Source: Talaromyces rugulosus
Lineage: Eukaryota; Ascomycota; Eurotiomycetes; Eurotiales; Trichocomaceae
Length of the DNA: 64,000 nucleotides
NCBI RefSeq assembly: GCF_013368755.1
Contig: NC_049562.1
Location: forward strand, 3,472,001-3,536,000
Reading direction: 5' to 3'
Notes under the pieces: generated by a model
The model's input: only the letters and a program-made list of their open reading frames with translations
Told to the model about the DNA's origin: nothing
The model's database searches: none
Made by a program: the position numbers and the translations under genes
Shown here: positions 34,357-44,746 of the stretch, in pieces
How the letters are laid out: every line of letters begins with the position of its first letter
How positions within the stretch are numbered: the stretch's first letter is position 1

Positions 34357-35702
34357 ATGGCTCTTCCAGAGAAAATGAAGGCCGTGGTGTTCAATGGCCC
34401 GTACTCGGTTGCCGTGGAAGAAAGACCAGTGCCTCATATACAGGATCCAACCGATGTCCTTGTGAAAGTGAAATATACTGCACTCTGTGGCAGGTAAGAC
34501 AGGACCTATTAGTTCCTTACATAAGAGGATAACAAGCTAAGGAGCCTCACAGTGAGCTTCATGTTTTCCGTGGCCATCAACCTTCAAAGGCCGGGTTCAT
34601 CATGGGCCATGAATTCACTGGCACAGTGGTTGCGGTGGGAGGTGCTGTCAAGAGCGTGGCAGTAGGAGACACCGTCGTCAGTCCCTTTACGACTTCATGG
34701 TATGTTTTTCATTGAAAAAAACTACTTGATCGAGCTCATGGTTACTATTTAGTGGAGAGTGCTTCTACTGCAAACAAGGATACTCCTCTCGCTGTGCAAA
34801 GTGTCTGTTATTTGGCTGCCCTCTCCTTGATGGAAGTCAAGCCGACTATGTATTTGGCTCCACAATCTATCTAGACAACTTGCGATCTAACTTCTTGTCA
34901 GGTGAGGGTCCCATGGGCAGATGGTACCCTATACAAAGCTCCTGAGGGAGTAGATGAAAAGCTACTAGTCTTGATGGCCGATATCTTTCCCACGGGATAT
35001 TTCGCGGCAAGCAATGGATTCAAAGAATACACGAGAGAGCAAGTGTCTGACCTGACAGCGGTCGTAATTGGATGCGGCCCGGTTGGGCTTCTTGCTATTA
35101 TCAATGCTCTCGAGTACAAGCCCAAGCATCTATTGGCAATTGACTCGGTCCCGGCTCGTCTCGAGCAAGCCCGGAAGCTGGGGGCCGAACCCTGGAACTT
35201 CCAAACCGACCGCGAGGGACTTGACAAACGGGTCAAGGAATTGACAGACGGCCGGGGTGCCGATGTGGTCATCGAGGTAGTTGGGCTAAGCCCAGCCCTG
35301 CGTACGGCGTTTGACCTATTGCGCCCATGGGGAACCATCAGCAGTGTTGGGGTTCACAACGCCGAGGTAAGACTGCCGTTTTCTTGAATTTGTTTTTTTG
35401 AAAACTTATATCTCTCATCGCAGATTCCTTGGACCGGCAACGAAGCGTACGGCAAGAATCTTAGGATCCAGATGGGCCGGTGTCCTGTCCGATCAATCTT
35501 CCCACAGGCTTTGGAAGTACTGAAGAAGAAGCAACACCTCCTAGGGTATGCCATTTTCTTTTTTTTTTCCCCGTGCAATTGTGTCTGTACTAATGTCCTC
35601 AGGTTCATGGCCGACAAAATAATGCCCCTCGGCGAGGCAGTCGAGGGCTATGACATTTTCGACAAGATGAAAGCCCAAAAAGTGGTATTCGAGACTAATT
35701 AG
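34357..35702 (+). CDS. Zinc-dependent alcohol dehydrogenase-like protein (medium-chain dehydrogenase/reductase)
   Basis: Six exons: 34357-34493, 34553-34699, 34753-34849, 34902-35366, 35424-35545, 35603-35702 (355 residues). The N-terminal GroES-like domain has the catalytic-zinc motifs CGSELHVFRG and MGHEFTGTVV, and the structural-zinc loop CGECFYCKQGYSSRCAKC. The Rossmann domain shows VVIGCGPVGLLAI and a downstream Asp (LLAIDS), indicating NAD+ preference. The C-terminal part has the usual FMADKIMPLGEAVEGYDIFD. Related fungal proteins oxidise short alcohols, polyols or formaldehyde-like adducts; the substrate is not clear. Cytosolic, no targeting signal visible. Introns are short and regular. 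Confidence 0.9.
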
Positions 35703-36249
35703 CTGAGATAATGGTGTTTCTTGTTTTCTCTTGTCCTCTTGTATAAAGCGGGGTTCGGCCAATGGAGGAGCTTTCCCCAGAGAACTTAGTCAGCACCCCA
35801 TTGCGGCCTAGCGCCGTCTTTTGTGCGTAAAGCGTGTAAATTACCGTCACAAACGTTTCATACACGCTTCGACAATACTCAGCGTGATGGCACAACTCGA
35901 TTTGTTTCCGTTATTTTTGCTAATGTTAAATGTCTGTATGTAATACTTCAGCTCGCTGCTCTAATAATTACCTTCTCAGCTGCCCGTCCGGATTCTCCAG
36001 CGCAGAAGCCGCGCGCAGGCGAGTGGTCGAGTCACGGTACGTACGGGCGATACCATCCCGGGCCTGTCAAAACACTGGTATTATCTCCTCCCGCTCAACC
36101 ACCGCCGCCGCCATACCTGCACCTCTCGTCCTCTTGTCTACCTGCCTCTCGACACAGCTTCTCCTCCTCCCCCTTCTTCTTTTTCTCCTCCTCCTCCCCT
36201 TGTCGACTCCTCTCCCTCCCATCTCTCCCACTCGTCTCCTTTCTTCCTC

Positions 36250-36292
<43 letters not shown>

Positions 36293-36598
36293 ACTATCGC
36301 ACTCTCCCGCTCGCCTTCCGTCACTGTGCCCCTCTGTTGACAGTGATTCTCCTCTCCTCCCATTTCCAGCTCTTCCACCAAGTCATCACGACCTCCCTTG
36401 TCCGATAAGACTTGTCTTGACAGTTTTAGGTAAGCTGCTGAATTGTTATTTTTTTCGTTGTTTCTCGCGACTCTGCATATTTGTGTTTTTATTGTTCGTT
36501 ACGCCATTTTACTCACTACAAACGTTTAGGACACCACCTCCTCCTACAAACATCCTTCCTTTTTCGCTCCTTCCAGTTTCCACCCTCGCAATCTCAGT
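35703..36598. promoter_or_regulatory. Promoter and pyrimidine-rich 5' leader of the KH gene, with a leader intron
   Basis: About 900 bp. From 36080 to 36400 the plus strand is strongly C/T-rich and includes a (CT)n run at 36255-36288, as in leaders of highly expressed fungal genes. A good donor (TTTTAG|GTAAGC, intron start at 36430) and acceptor (AACGTTTAG, end at 36530) suggest a roughly 100 bp intron in the 5' UTR. A long plus-strand open frame here is low-complexity and rejected. Confidence 0.6.
36255..36288 (+). repeat. (CT)n microsatellite in the KH-gene leader
   Basis: Uninterrupted CT dinucleotides within a pyrimidine-rich leader. Confidence 0.9.
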
Positions 36599-37766
36599 AT
36601 GGCAGCTGCTACTGAAACCCATGAGATAGACATGCAGGTCGATGATGGACTCTCCGATTCCTATGGCCGGGCCAATCTGAACGAACAAGGCGAACTTGAC
36701 GTCCAGCCAAAGACCGATGAAGAGTATGCACAGACGCTACTTACCCTTCGCGCCATTGTTTCTTCCAAAGAAGCCGGTGTGATAATCGGAAAGGCCGGTA
36801 AAAACGTTGCTGACCTGCGCGATGAGACCGGCGTCAAAGCTGGAGTCAGCAAAGTCGTCCAGGGTGTTCATGACCGTGTTCTCACTGTTACTGGTGGCTT
36901 GCAAGGCTGTTCTCGGGCCTATTCCATTGTCGCCAAGGGTTTGCTTGAGGGCGCTCCTCAGGTAGGAATGGGCGGGGTTGTCCAAAACAACGGAACTCAC
37001 CGTGGGTTTATCCAAATGATCATCTTTCGTGGTATTGTTGCTAATTTTATACGTATCAGCTATCCGTCTTCTGATTTCTCACAATCAAATGGGAACTATT
37101 ATCGGACGCCAAGGTCTGAAGATCAAGCACATCCAGGATGCTTCCGGTGTCCGGATGGTTGCGCAGAAAGAGATGCTGCCCCAGTCGACTGAGCGGATTG
37201 TCGAAGTGCAAGGCACCCCCGAAGGAATCGAAAAGGCCATTTGGGAGATTGGAAAATGTCTTCTTGATGACTGGCAACGCGGTCAGGGTACCGTTTTATA
37301 CAACCCAGCGGTGCGAGTTTCTCTTGGCGGATCTGGCCCGGTCAACAATAATGCCGGCGCACCTGGCGGCGGGTACGGAGGCGGTGGTGGTCGATCTTAC
37401 AACCGCACTGGCAACGGCGCTGATTTCAGTGAACCAAGTGGCGGCTACAACCGTCGCAGCAGCGGAGATGGTGCCAACAGAAACCTCCCCCTGGTTACGG
37501 ACGAAGGTGAAGAGATCCAAACACAAAACATCAGCATTCCATCAGACATGGTTGGTTGCATCATCGGCCGGGGTGGTACCAAGATCAGTGAGATTCGCCG
37601 GAGCTCCGGAGCTCGCATTTCCATTGCCAAAGCTCCCCATGATGAGACTGGCGAACGCATGTTCACAATCATGGGAAGCGCACAGGCAAACGAAAAGGCT
37701 CTGTACCTGTTGTACGAGAATCTTGAAGCCGAGAAGATGCGTCGCAGCCAGCAGCCTCAAGAGTAA
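36599..37766 (+). CDS. Three-KH-domain RNA-binding protein (Rnc1/PBP2/HEK2 type)
   Basis: PCBP/hnRNP-K-like protein binding single-stranded C- or U-rich RNA; S. pombe Rnc1 stabilises MAPK-phosphatase mRNA. Exons 36599-37001 and 37060-37766 (369 residues). KH1 (about 47-115) has EAGVIIGKAGKNVADLRDETG; KH2 (about 137-205) has QMGTIIGRQGLKIKHIQDASG; KH3 (about 300-365) has MVGCIIGRGGTKISEIRRSSG. Each keeps the GxxG loop. KH2 and KH3 are separated by a Gly/Asn-rich linker with a GGGYGGGGGR stretch. The splice C|CT restores PIRLLISHNQ at the start of KH2. Notably, an MSG5-like MAPK phosphatase, the class of target known for Rnc1, lies 13 kb downstream, but proximity is not evidence of regulation. 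Confidence 0.94.
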
Positions 37767-39250
37767 ATTCCGGTCGTCTTGACATGGTTTATGAATATTT
37801 TGTGGAAACCACACGAACATTTGGTGACGACTAGGAGTTAATTACTTTTTTCTCTCTCTATTTTCTTCTTCCTATTTCTCTTTTCTCTTCTTTTCTTTTT
37901 CCCCTTTTTTCGACTTGCTTGTGGCGTCTTAGGACAGTGTTTCTCCTGACGATGAGTTTACGATACCTAAAAACCAGTGACATGACTGGACAGTCTTAAC
38001 AAAATTTTCTCCCTTCTGTCCTCCTCGTCCTCCTTAAAAAACCTCCGCTTACCTGGCATCTCTATCTCTTTCCGCGCGTTAGTTGCAAATTCGTGCCTTC
38101 CGCTATCCTTCTTCTCTTTCTCGTCGACACGTGGGTCTTATCATACAGGCTCACAACATTCTATCTTACACATCCGTCTCTTGGAAAGTTTTCTTTTTCC
38201 TACTTGTCTACCGCTCTATCCAAATGTAACATGACACTCTCCATTCCTGGCGTGATATCGAAGGATTAAAAAAAGCCCACCCCATAATATGCTTTCAAAT
38301 ATTGCCCATATCTGATTATGGGACAAAGAGAAACTAATTGTGGAAGAATCAATTGATGTCATGGATGATTTGTACGACTCTGAGATTAAAAGAAATCTTT
38401 ATACTTGTTAAAATCCTAAAGGATATGTTGCGTACTACGGATTGAACACGTAATTTAGCTCTCGTAGATGTCGACATTTGAAGCTGCACATTGATGATGT
38501 GATGTTTCATTTTCAAGACTTCCAACTATCAATATTTACATCTTCACTTCAATACTAATAACATTGAACTACATGTAGTACTATCCACGAAACTGAAACT
38601 TGAACTGGTTCATTTCCCCCCAGTCATAATATGTATTCAATCAAATTAAAATTGACACAAAAAGGTAATAATAATAAATACTATACAGTATTAAAAAAAG
38701 AGAGAGAGAATAATTACAGAAAAGAAAACAAGCAAGCAACAATACTACAGGCCCCAAAACAAAGACATCACCTCGTTCGCCGTGAATAATAAAACAAGAA
38801 GAGCGATAAACGATAAGAAGAAAAATTGTATAAACACAGTCATGCGATTCGTGATTTGCGTTGCGAGGTCGTTTTGAATACTCCCCCAAAAAGAAAAGGA
38901 GAATGTCCAAAAGAGGAAAAAATAAGAAAAAAGACAATGCAATATGCAAGTGTCCAACTCCAAAAGAAGAAGAAAAAAACACATGATGATCAAGGTCAAG
39001 CTCGACTTGACTGACATGATTTACAGTCACAATGATGAAAGTTTTTGTAATCAGCCCAATAAACTCTGAGTCATATGATAATGATAATGGTTGAAAGAGA
39101 GAAAGAAAAAAAGTCGCTCAGGGTAAAACAGTAATCACACTCAACTCTTCGAGAGTCGACACGCCATTTTCGAATATATTCACAAATGCAAAATTCGACA
39201 ACGAAGAAAAAAATGTAGGGGTATTTCCATTAACAATAACATGGTTTTAT
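37767..39250. other. Convergent 3' region, no gene seen
   Basis: About 1.5 kb between the stops of the KH gene (plus) and the Ser-rich gene (minus). T/C-rich sequence at 37845-37915 suits a long 3' UTR of the KH gene. Purine-rich stretches create long spurious minus-strand frames near 38640-39030. Confidence 0.45.
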
Positions 39251-42109
39251 TTATTGGTCGTTTTCCTGGCCAATTACCGATGGTCGTAGACGAAGCCCAA
39301 GCCGGCGAGAGCTAAGGCTTTCAGTACGCATTCGAGGTTGCTGAATTGCTGTGTAACTGGTAGCGGTTTTGCTGGATGCGCTAGTAATGCGTGTCTGTGG
39401 CACAGATTCTACCTGGGAAGGGCTGTCGGATGGGGTTCCGTGGGTGGAAGTGGACACTCCATAGCGACGAAATCCCGGTTGGATATTTACACCAGAGGCT
39501 GTTGGGATTCCAGAGCTCGGGGGAGTCGCATAGCTGCGACGTTGGGAGTGGATAGGAGTAGTAGTATGTACAGAAGGTGACGTTTTGGGGGGATGAGGTG
39601 ATCCCTGTTGGTAAGAGGTAGAGAGACGGGTAGAAGGCGATTCGTTGGCATATTCTCGAGACATACGCTCTCTAGTTGTGTTTGAGAGACGACTGGATGA
39701 GTAGCCTCCAACTTCAGTCATCGCTCGCGAGGACAAGGTACGACTAAAGACAGAGCTGCGATCATCAGAGTCGTCTTCCCTTCTCAGCCGATGCGGCCCA
39801 GAAAGACGGTTCAAACGAGCGTGGGACGCGTTCAAGGAAGTCTGTGGTGAAGATTGTTCGTCATGTGACAGTCGATCTCTGTGAGTTGATGCCCCAAAGT
39901 TGATTGTATTTGCGCGACGGTTCTCCAGCCGACCTAAAACCCGCAAGGCAGAATCTGGCGTAACGAAAGACTCGGGTTCGTGGCTCATACTTCGGCGAAA
40001 TCGGGTAGCTGTACTAGATCTGGAATCTCCATTATCTTCTATAGTCGCAAGACTTTGTCTTCCCTGGCTGATCGGCCGTATCGGTTCTTGTGATTGGCGT
40101 TGTTGTTCCTGTTGGGGAAGAGCCTGTTCATCGGATATCGCTAGACAGAGTTCAGTCAAACTGCGGCATAGGCTGTCTGCTTTGCGCTTAGCCTGGCGCT
40201 CCGTCATCCCGCTTCCATTCACACTCGAAGCAGTACCAGATGGCGTCGATGTCGTCGTAGACCCCAGCATGTTGGCCAAAGTCAAGGCATCTGTTGCAGT
40301 TGTTTCCAGCACACCGTAGACCTCGTTGCCCACATTAGTCTTGGCCTTGGCCAGGGCCGAGTGTAACAGGGTCTGGATCGGATTTGGAGTCGGAGGAGGT
40401 AAATCGACTGAGAGACTGGTTTTGCGAATATGTTTCTGTTTAGGTGATGAAGACAAAGTAGTGGCCGTAGTAGCTGCGGTCCGAGGTCTTTCGACAGAGA
40501 CGTTGGACATGGCAGCAGCTGACGATGCAGGGAATTTCCCGGTCAATTCAAGCTTTCTAATTCTCGACTTGAGGTCATCCAGCTCGTCCCAAACGGTGGA
40601 GGGTGCGGTCGTTGATAGACTTGACTCGGTCGTGCCGTCGTTTCGTGTCTTATCCACCTCTGGCTGTGCTCTTTCCACTGCGTCTGATGAGGGGGCTGGT
40701 TGTCGCTGGGCTCGTGAGGAAATACTAGTCGTACGGGAATGTCTTGAACGTGTGTCGGTAATGGTGGATCTAACATCTGCATGGGGCAGAGGCAGCTCCG
40801 GAGAAGTATCGCGGTTGTATCGACTTCGTGGGACGCTGACCACAGATCTGGAAGTTGAGCCGGCATTCAGTTGGCGCAGGCGGGAAGGCTCGTCGGACGG
40901 ATTCACTGAGGTGGTCGTCGAGTGGTTGGACGAAAACATTGGCGAGCCGTCTTGCAGGAAGACGGGGCTGCTCTGGTATTTCACGTGCTCGGGGGAAGGG
41001 GTTTGCTCTGTTGCGAGAGAGGTACGGGTCGATAGGCCCAGTTTCTGGCGTGGAGCGTCAGCTTCATGCAGGCGAGCTACGGCGACTAAATGACTTACCC
41101 GTCTTCGATCCAACTTCCCAAGCGAGTCTCGTCTGCCGCTCACGCTTGTTTTTGCAATGTTCAGAAAGATATCATCGCTCCGGGAGCGACTATCGTCTGT
41201 ACTCGCATCTTCTGCAATCTGCTCATGCAGCAGTTTGGTCGTTCGGTAGGGATCATCAGCGGTGGGAAAGGCCATTCTACTCCTTGCAGCGCTACTGCGG
41301 GGAGACAACGGGGTTGAGCCCCTGCGGCGGTCAGGCGAGACAGGGTCTTCCGGCCGTGACGAGAGTGAGTCGCGCCTGAGGACGGCATCGATGCTGGGCG
41401 AGTCGAAGGAGTCCTTTGGGGTGGTGGACTGCTGCTGCGGCGGCGAGTGCTGCGTGGAGTACGGTCTCCCAGCCCGGTCCTGCGAGAAGGGGTGGTGAGC
41501 GAAAACGTCGGCGCCGAGGCTGCTGCGCGAAGCGGGCGTCTTCCTGGACGAGGGCGACAGCGTCACCGAGTTGGATCGACTGCGATCCGAGTACAAGCTG
41601 GTCAGTCGCGGGGTTCGTGGCGACGTGCTCGTGGCAGCTGCATTAGCTGCCGCCCGCTGCGGCGCGACGATGTCGGACGGGGATGCCATGTCACATTGCA
41701 CGTTGCTGCTGTTATTGTCAGAGCCCGTCGACAGTCGCAGGGCGTTGTATTTGCGCGAGGGGATCTCGGCCAGCGCTGGGTTCGACAGAGCGCTCACGCT
41801 GAGCGACGAGCGATGCGAGTTTCGTTTGGTCGGGGTGACGGTCGTGCTGGACGCCGACGACGAGGTCTGGCTAGTCCGGGGACGCTGGTCAGCGGCCAGG
41901 GGCGAGGAGGGCGCGTGATGGCTAGGGCTGGTGGTTGTGGTCGTGGTTGTGGTCGTGTTGTTGGTGATAGGAGTACCTTTGTTGTTGTTGTTGTTGAGGG
42001 TGGCCTGACGAAGCAAGACCGACGGGCGGCGGACGACGTCTGGGTTCGTCTGTCGCCGCGGCCGACCCCATTCTAAGTCGGCCGCCGCCGCTCGCAGGGG
42101 CGACGACAT
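39251..42109 (-). CDS. Large Ser/Thr/Arg-rich hypothetical protein with a short predicted coiled coil
   Basis: 952 residues in one open frame from the ATG at 42109 (MSSPLRAAAADLEWGRPRR). Most of it is low-complexity: NNNNN and TTTTTTTTT runs near the N-terminus from AAC and ACC triplet repeats, and many RxxS and SP sites suited to phosphorylation. Two segments look structured: TVWDELDDLKSRIRKLELTG, a short heptad-like helix about two-thirds along, and NPIQTLLHSALAKAKTNVGN with ALTLANMLG after it. Similar fungal proteins are sometimes labelled LPxTG cell-wall proteins, but there is no signal peptide, no transmembrane tail and sortase anchoring does not exist in fungi. A cytoskeletal or polarity scaffold is possible, not shown. 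Antisense frames on the plus strand are artefacts of GC-rich codons. Confidence 0.82.
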   Translation of the reverse strand: MSSPLRAAAADLEWGRPRRQTNPDVVRRPSVLLRQATLNNNNNKGTPITNNTTTTTTTTTSPSHHAPSSPLAADQRPRTSQTSSSASSTTVTPTKRNSHRSSLSVSALSNPALAEIPSRKYNALRLSTGSDNNSSNVQCDMASPSDIVAPQRAAANAAATSTSPRTPRLTSLYSDRSRSNSVTLSPSSRKTPASRSSLGADVFAHHPFSQDRAGRPYSTQHSPPQQQSTTPKDSFDSPSIDAVLRRDSLSSRPEDPVSPDRRRGSTPLSPRSSAARSRMAFPTADDPYRTTKLLHEQIAEDASTDDSRSRSDDIFLNIAKTSVSGRRDSLGKLDRRRVSHLVAVARLHEADAPRQKLGLSTRTSLATEQTPSPEHVKYQSSPVFLQDGSPMFSSNHSTTTSVNPSDEPSRLRQLNAGSTSRSVVSVPRSRYNRDTSPELPLPHADVRSTITDTRSRHSRTTSISSRAQRQPAPSSDAVERAQPEVDKTRNDGTTESSLSTTAPSTVWDELDDLKSRIRKLELTGKFPASSAAAMSNVSVERPRTAATTATTLSSSPKQKHIRKTSLSVDLPPPTPNPIQTLLHSALAKAKTNVGNEVYGVLETTATDALTLANMLGSTTTSTPSGTASSVNGSGMTERQAKRKADSLCRSLTELCLAISDEQALPQQEQQRQSQEPIRPISQGRQSLATIEDNGDSRSSTATRFRRSMSHEPESFVTPDSALRVLGRLENRRANTINFGASTHRDRLSHDEQSSPQTSLNASHARLNRLSGPHRLRREDDSDDRSSVFSRTLSSRAMTEVGGYSSSRLSNTTRERMSREYANESPSTRLSTSYQQGSPHPPKTSPSVHTTTPIHSQRRSYATPPSSGIPTASGVNIQPGFRRYGVSTSTHGTPSDSPSQVESVPQTRITSASSKTATSYTAIQQPRMRTESLSSRRLGLRLRPSVIGQENDQ

Positions 42110-44746
42110 GCTAGGACGCTTTCTATCGACACGCCCAAGTCATGGGCGAGTATGGCGTTTAAGTGGGTGGTGACTCTGTTGACAAGCTGAGGTAGGAGGG
42201 AATAAATCCCTCTGCAGTCAGACGGCCAACGTCCAGCTAGTTGCGGGCCTAGGGTTTCACCTTTCAGGTGCTTGTGCGAGGAGGAAATAAGATGAGCATA
42301 AAGATCAATCCCCACAAAAAAAAAAAAAGAAGAAAATGAGAAAAGAGAAACAAGAATTATCAGCAGGAAAGAAGGATCGTCTCTAGTTGGACTCACCTCA
42401 CGTTCACGCAGTCCGACATTCGGCCGCCTAGCATACTAACGAGTACATGTAATTGTCACTTACTCACTCACTTACTGAATTGGTCCTAGGGAGCTACTGC
42501 AATAATCATCCCGTCTCTCACTCATGAGCTAACAGTAATAATATTAATCGACAAAATAATGCAGTCTTCTTACAGTCTTACACATGTTCAAGTGGACCCA
42601 GTCTGCCAGAAGGGGAAAGGTCGGCTGCTTGACACTTCATTGTTTTTAAGTGGAGAATAATTATTTTTGTGAAAAATAATAACAATCATGACAAGATCCT
42701 TTTGATTCTAGTTAGGCATCAGACAAGCGAGAAACACCGGTGAGGCCGCAGTCTCGTCCAAGATGCCGAGTATGTCGCTGCTCAGTGCTCTCAGCTGACA
42801 CACTGCATGCGCTGTGCTCTGCAGCATCTTAATACCACTAATCATTACACGATCCTGCAGCTTCAGAGTGGATCCCAAACAAAACCACTGCCAACGCGCT
42901 ACTATTCTTTTTTTCGCGTCTGTTCAAGCCAAAAACCATGTCGCTTGGGGTTTGTTGCTGTGCTTGTGTGCGGAGAATCTGGAGAATCTGGAGAATTTGC
43001 AGCAGGAGTCATCTGCAGAAAATGACAGGCGTAAATCCGGTTTATGCAGAGTGCCCGAATGTACATGTACATGTATATGCATGCATGGAAGCTGTACGCT
43101 CTTGTCCATTCTTGTCTTTATGCATGTTGCATCTTTCCTTGCGTAGTATAGTCGTATACAGCCAGTCAACATTCGCTATAGTACTTGGGAAATACTACCG
43201 CGACAGGTCGCATAAAAAAGATAACCATCCGACACTATGCGATTTGTGTTTTAATCATGAATCGCTATCAACTAGTTTATCAATGGATTGTTTTGAACCA
43301 TTTGTATATATGCATTCACAGCAGACGTTAGTCCGCGCCTTGATATTCGATCGAGCACTAATTACTTTCCCCCAGGATTTGCTAGATCTGTTCCACCCGT
43401 GTACACGTATAACACTAGAACAAAGCACTTTTCAGGGAAATTAAAAGTTGGCAAAACACCGATCCTGGAGTTATCTCCACGATCGTAATCATGCGGAACC
43501 GGGATCTACTTGCATTAGCCTAGTTCAATGTTGACTGCACTCCAAAAATCCCAATATCGTCTCTGATTTCCTGCACTCCTGTTTCTTGTTACAGCTGCAT
43601 CTGCGGCAGCGTTGTGTCTTGGTTCTTTGCACTTGCCACCGTTGAAAATAGCTATCTTTTATATTTAAACAATACGCTTTTTTTTTCCCGAAAATTTCTC
43701 TTGGTCTACATCAATTGACCAACTGGTCTTGTATGTTGGAAAATCTTTTGAAATTTTACATGTACATGCCGTCAATTATTTTATATCTAGGTAATTCCGT
43801 AAATGTGAATTTTCTTATTTAGCAAAAAGCCACTATTGATCGCATTTTAAACATGTACTTTACAGTTATTTAGTTTATGCTCCTTTAAAAAATTCATTTC
43901 GCTTCATTCCACAAACCACATGTGCCGTCGGCGAGATTCTACCAGTCATTTGGGTATGCAAACCGTCGTTCCTCCAAAGTACACTTCTAGTAGTATTTTT
44001 CATGACAATAATAAATAGATTGATTTAATCCAGGAGGATCAAGATAGTTATGTGGACTTTGAAATGTAATTTTGCTTAAAGCACAATACACTTTTAGTGA
44101 CTGTTCCACAAACTTGTAGTTGTCGATAACTCCAGCGCAGATTAGCGACGACAGGGAATTATACTTTGGTAGCAATCTAATTTGATGCACGATCTTACAC
44201 CGTCGTCGCCAGGCTGGTTGAAAATCCGATTATGATTCCCTGATGATAGTGTATTGAAAACGCCATCCTACTTGGTGAGAATATCATAGGTCTCTAAAGG
44301 ACCAAGTAATTAAAATATTTTTCAGCTATTTAGGGGGAAATCAACATTCAATAGTGCCAGAGTACTCTATTAAAAATGTTGTCACGATTGAGTCTAAGTT
44401 AGTATTGTTGTCAGTTAACTCAAGGTTAGGGCTAAATCGGAGCTAGTCCACTTTAGGTAATCGCCGCCCTGCGTGTAAACGACTAATTAGGAAATATTAG
44501 GGATCAAGCAAGTTCAGTGACGTATTGTCAATGCCCATCCGTTTGCTACTTCCCATTAGTCGATAGGTATTCTTCAGTACCCATTTACAGTATAACCGGC
44601 CAACAGCTTCTTCATACAACCCGTTGACTGGGAATCGCACTCCACAGTACTTTGAGCTGTTTTGTCTTTAAGCACAACAATGGTCTTTCTTTATGCTAAT
44701 GCCTTGCCTTGAGTAGAATGCACAGTAGCAGATTCATTTCCACAAA
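42110..44746. other. Promoter of the Ser-rich gene, then AT-rich gene-free DNA
   Basis: About 2.6 kb. A poly-A tract at 42317-42328 lies in the presumed leader of the minus-strand gene. Three tandem 9-bp units GGAGAATCT/TTG lie at 42972-42998. An alternating purine-pyrimidine tract with ACATGTACATGTATATGCAT lies near 43061-43085. Beyond that the DNA becomes AT-rich and no open frame has recognisable content. Confidence 0.45.

Noticed and set aside
35823..36629. 268-codon plus-strand frame upstream of the KH gene
   Set aside because: It is produced by CT-rich leader DNA (Ser/Leu/Pro runs), has no supported start and overlaps the KH start out of frame.
40326..41093. Plus-strand 255-codon open frame and others opposite the Ser-rich gene
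   Set aside because: They are antisense shadows of the 952-residue minus-strand frame; content is low-complexity Val/Gly/Arg and matches no family.
39251..42109. Cell-wall LPxTG anchor protein
   Set aside because: No signal peptide, hydrophobic tail or sortase system; the resemblance is a chance LELTGK-type string.
44300..44560. Possible LTR-like or transposon remnant in AT-rich DNA
   Set aside because: No terminal repeats, primer-binding site or target duplication could be matched.
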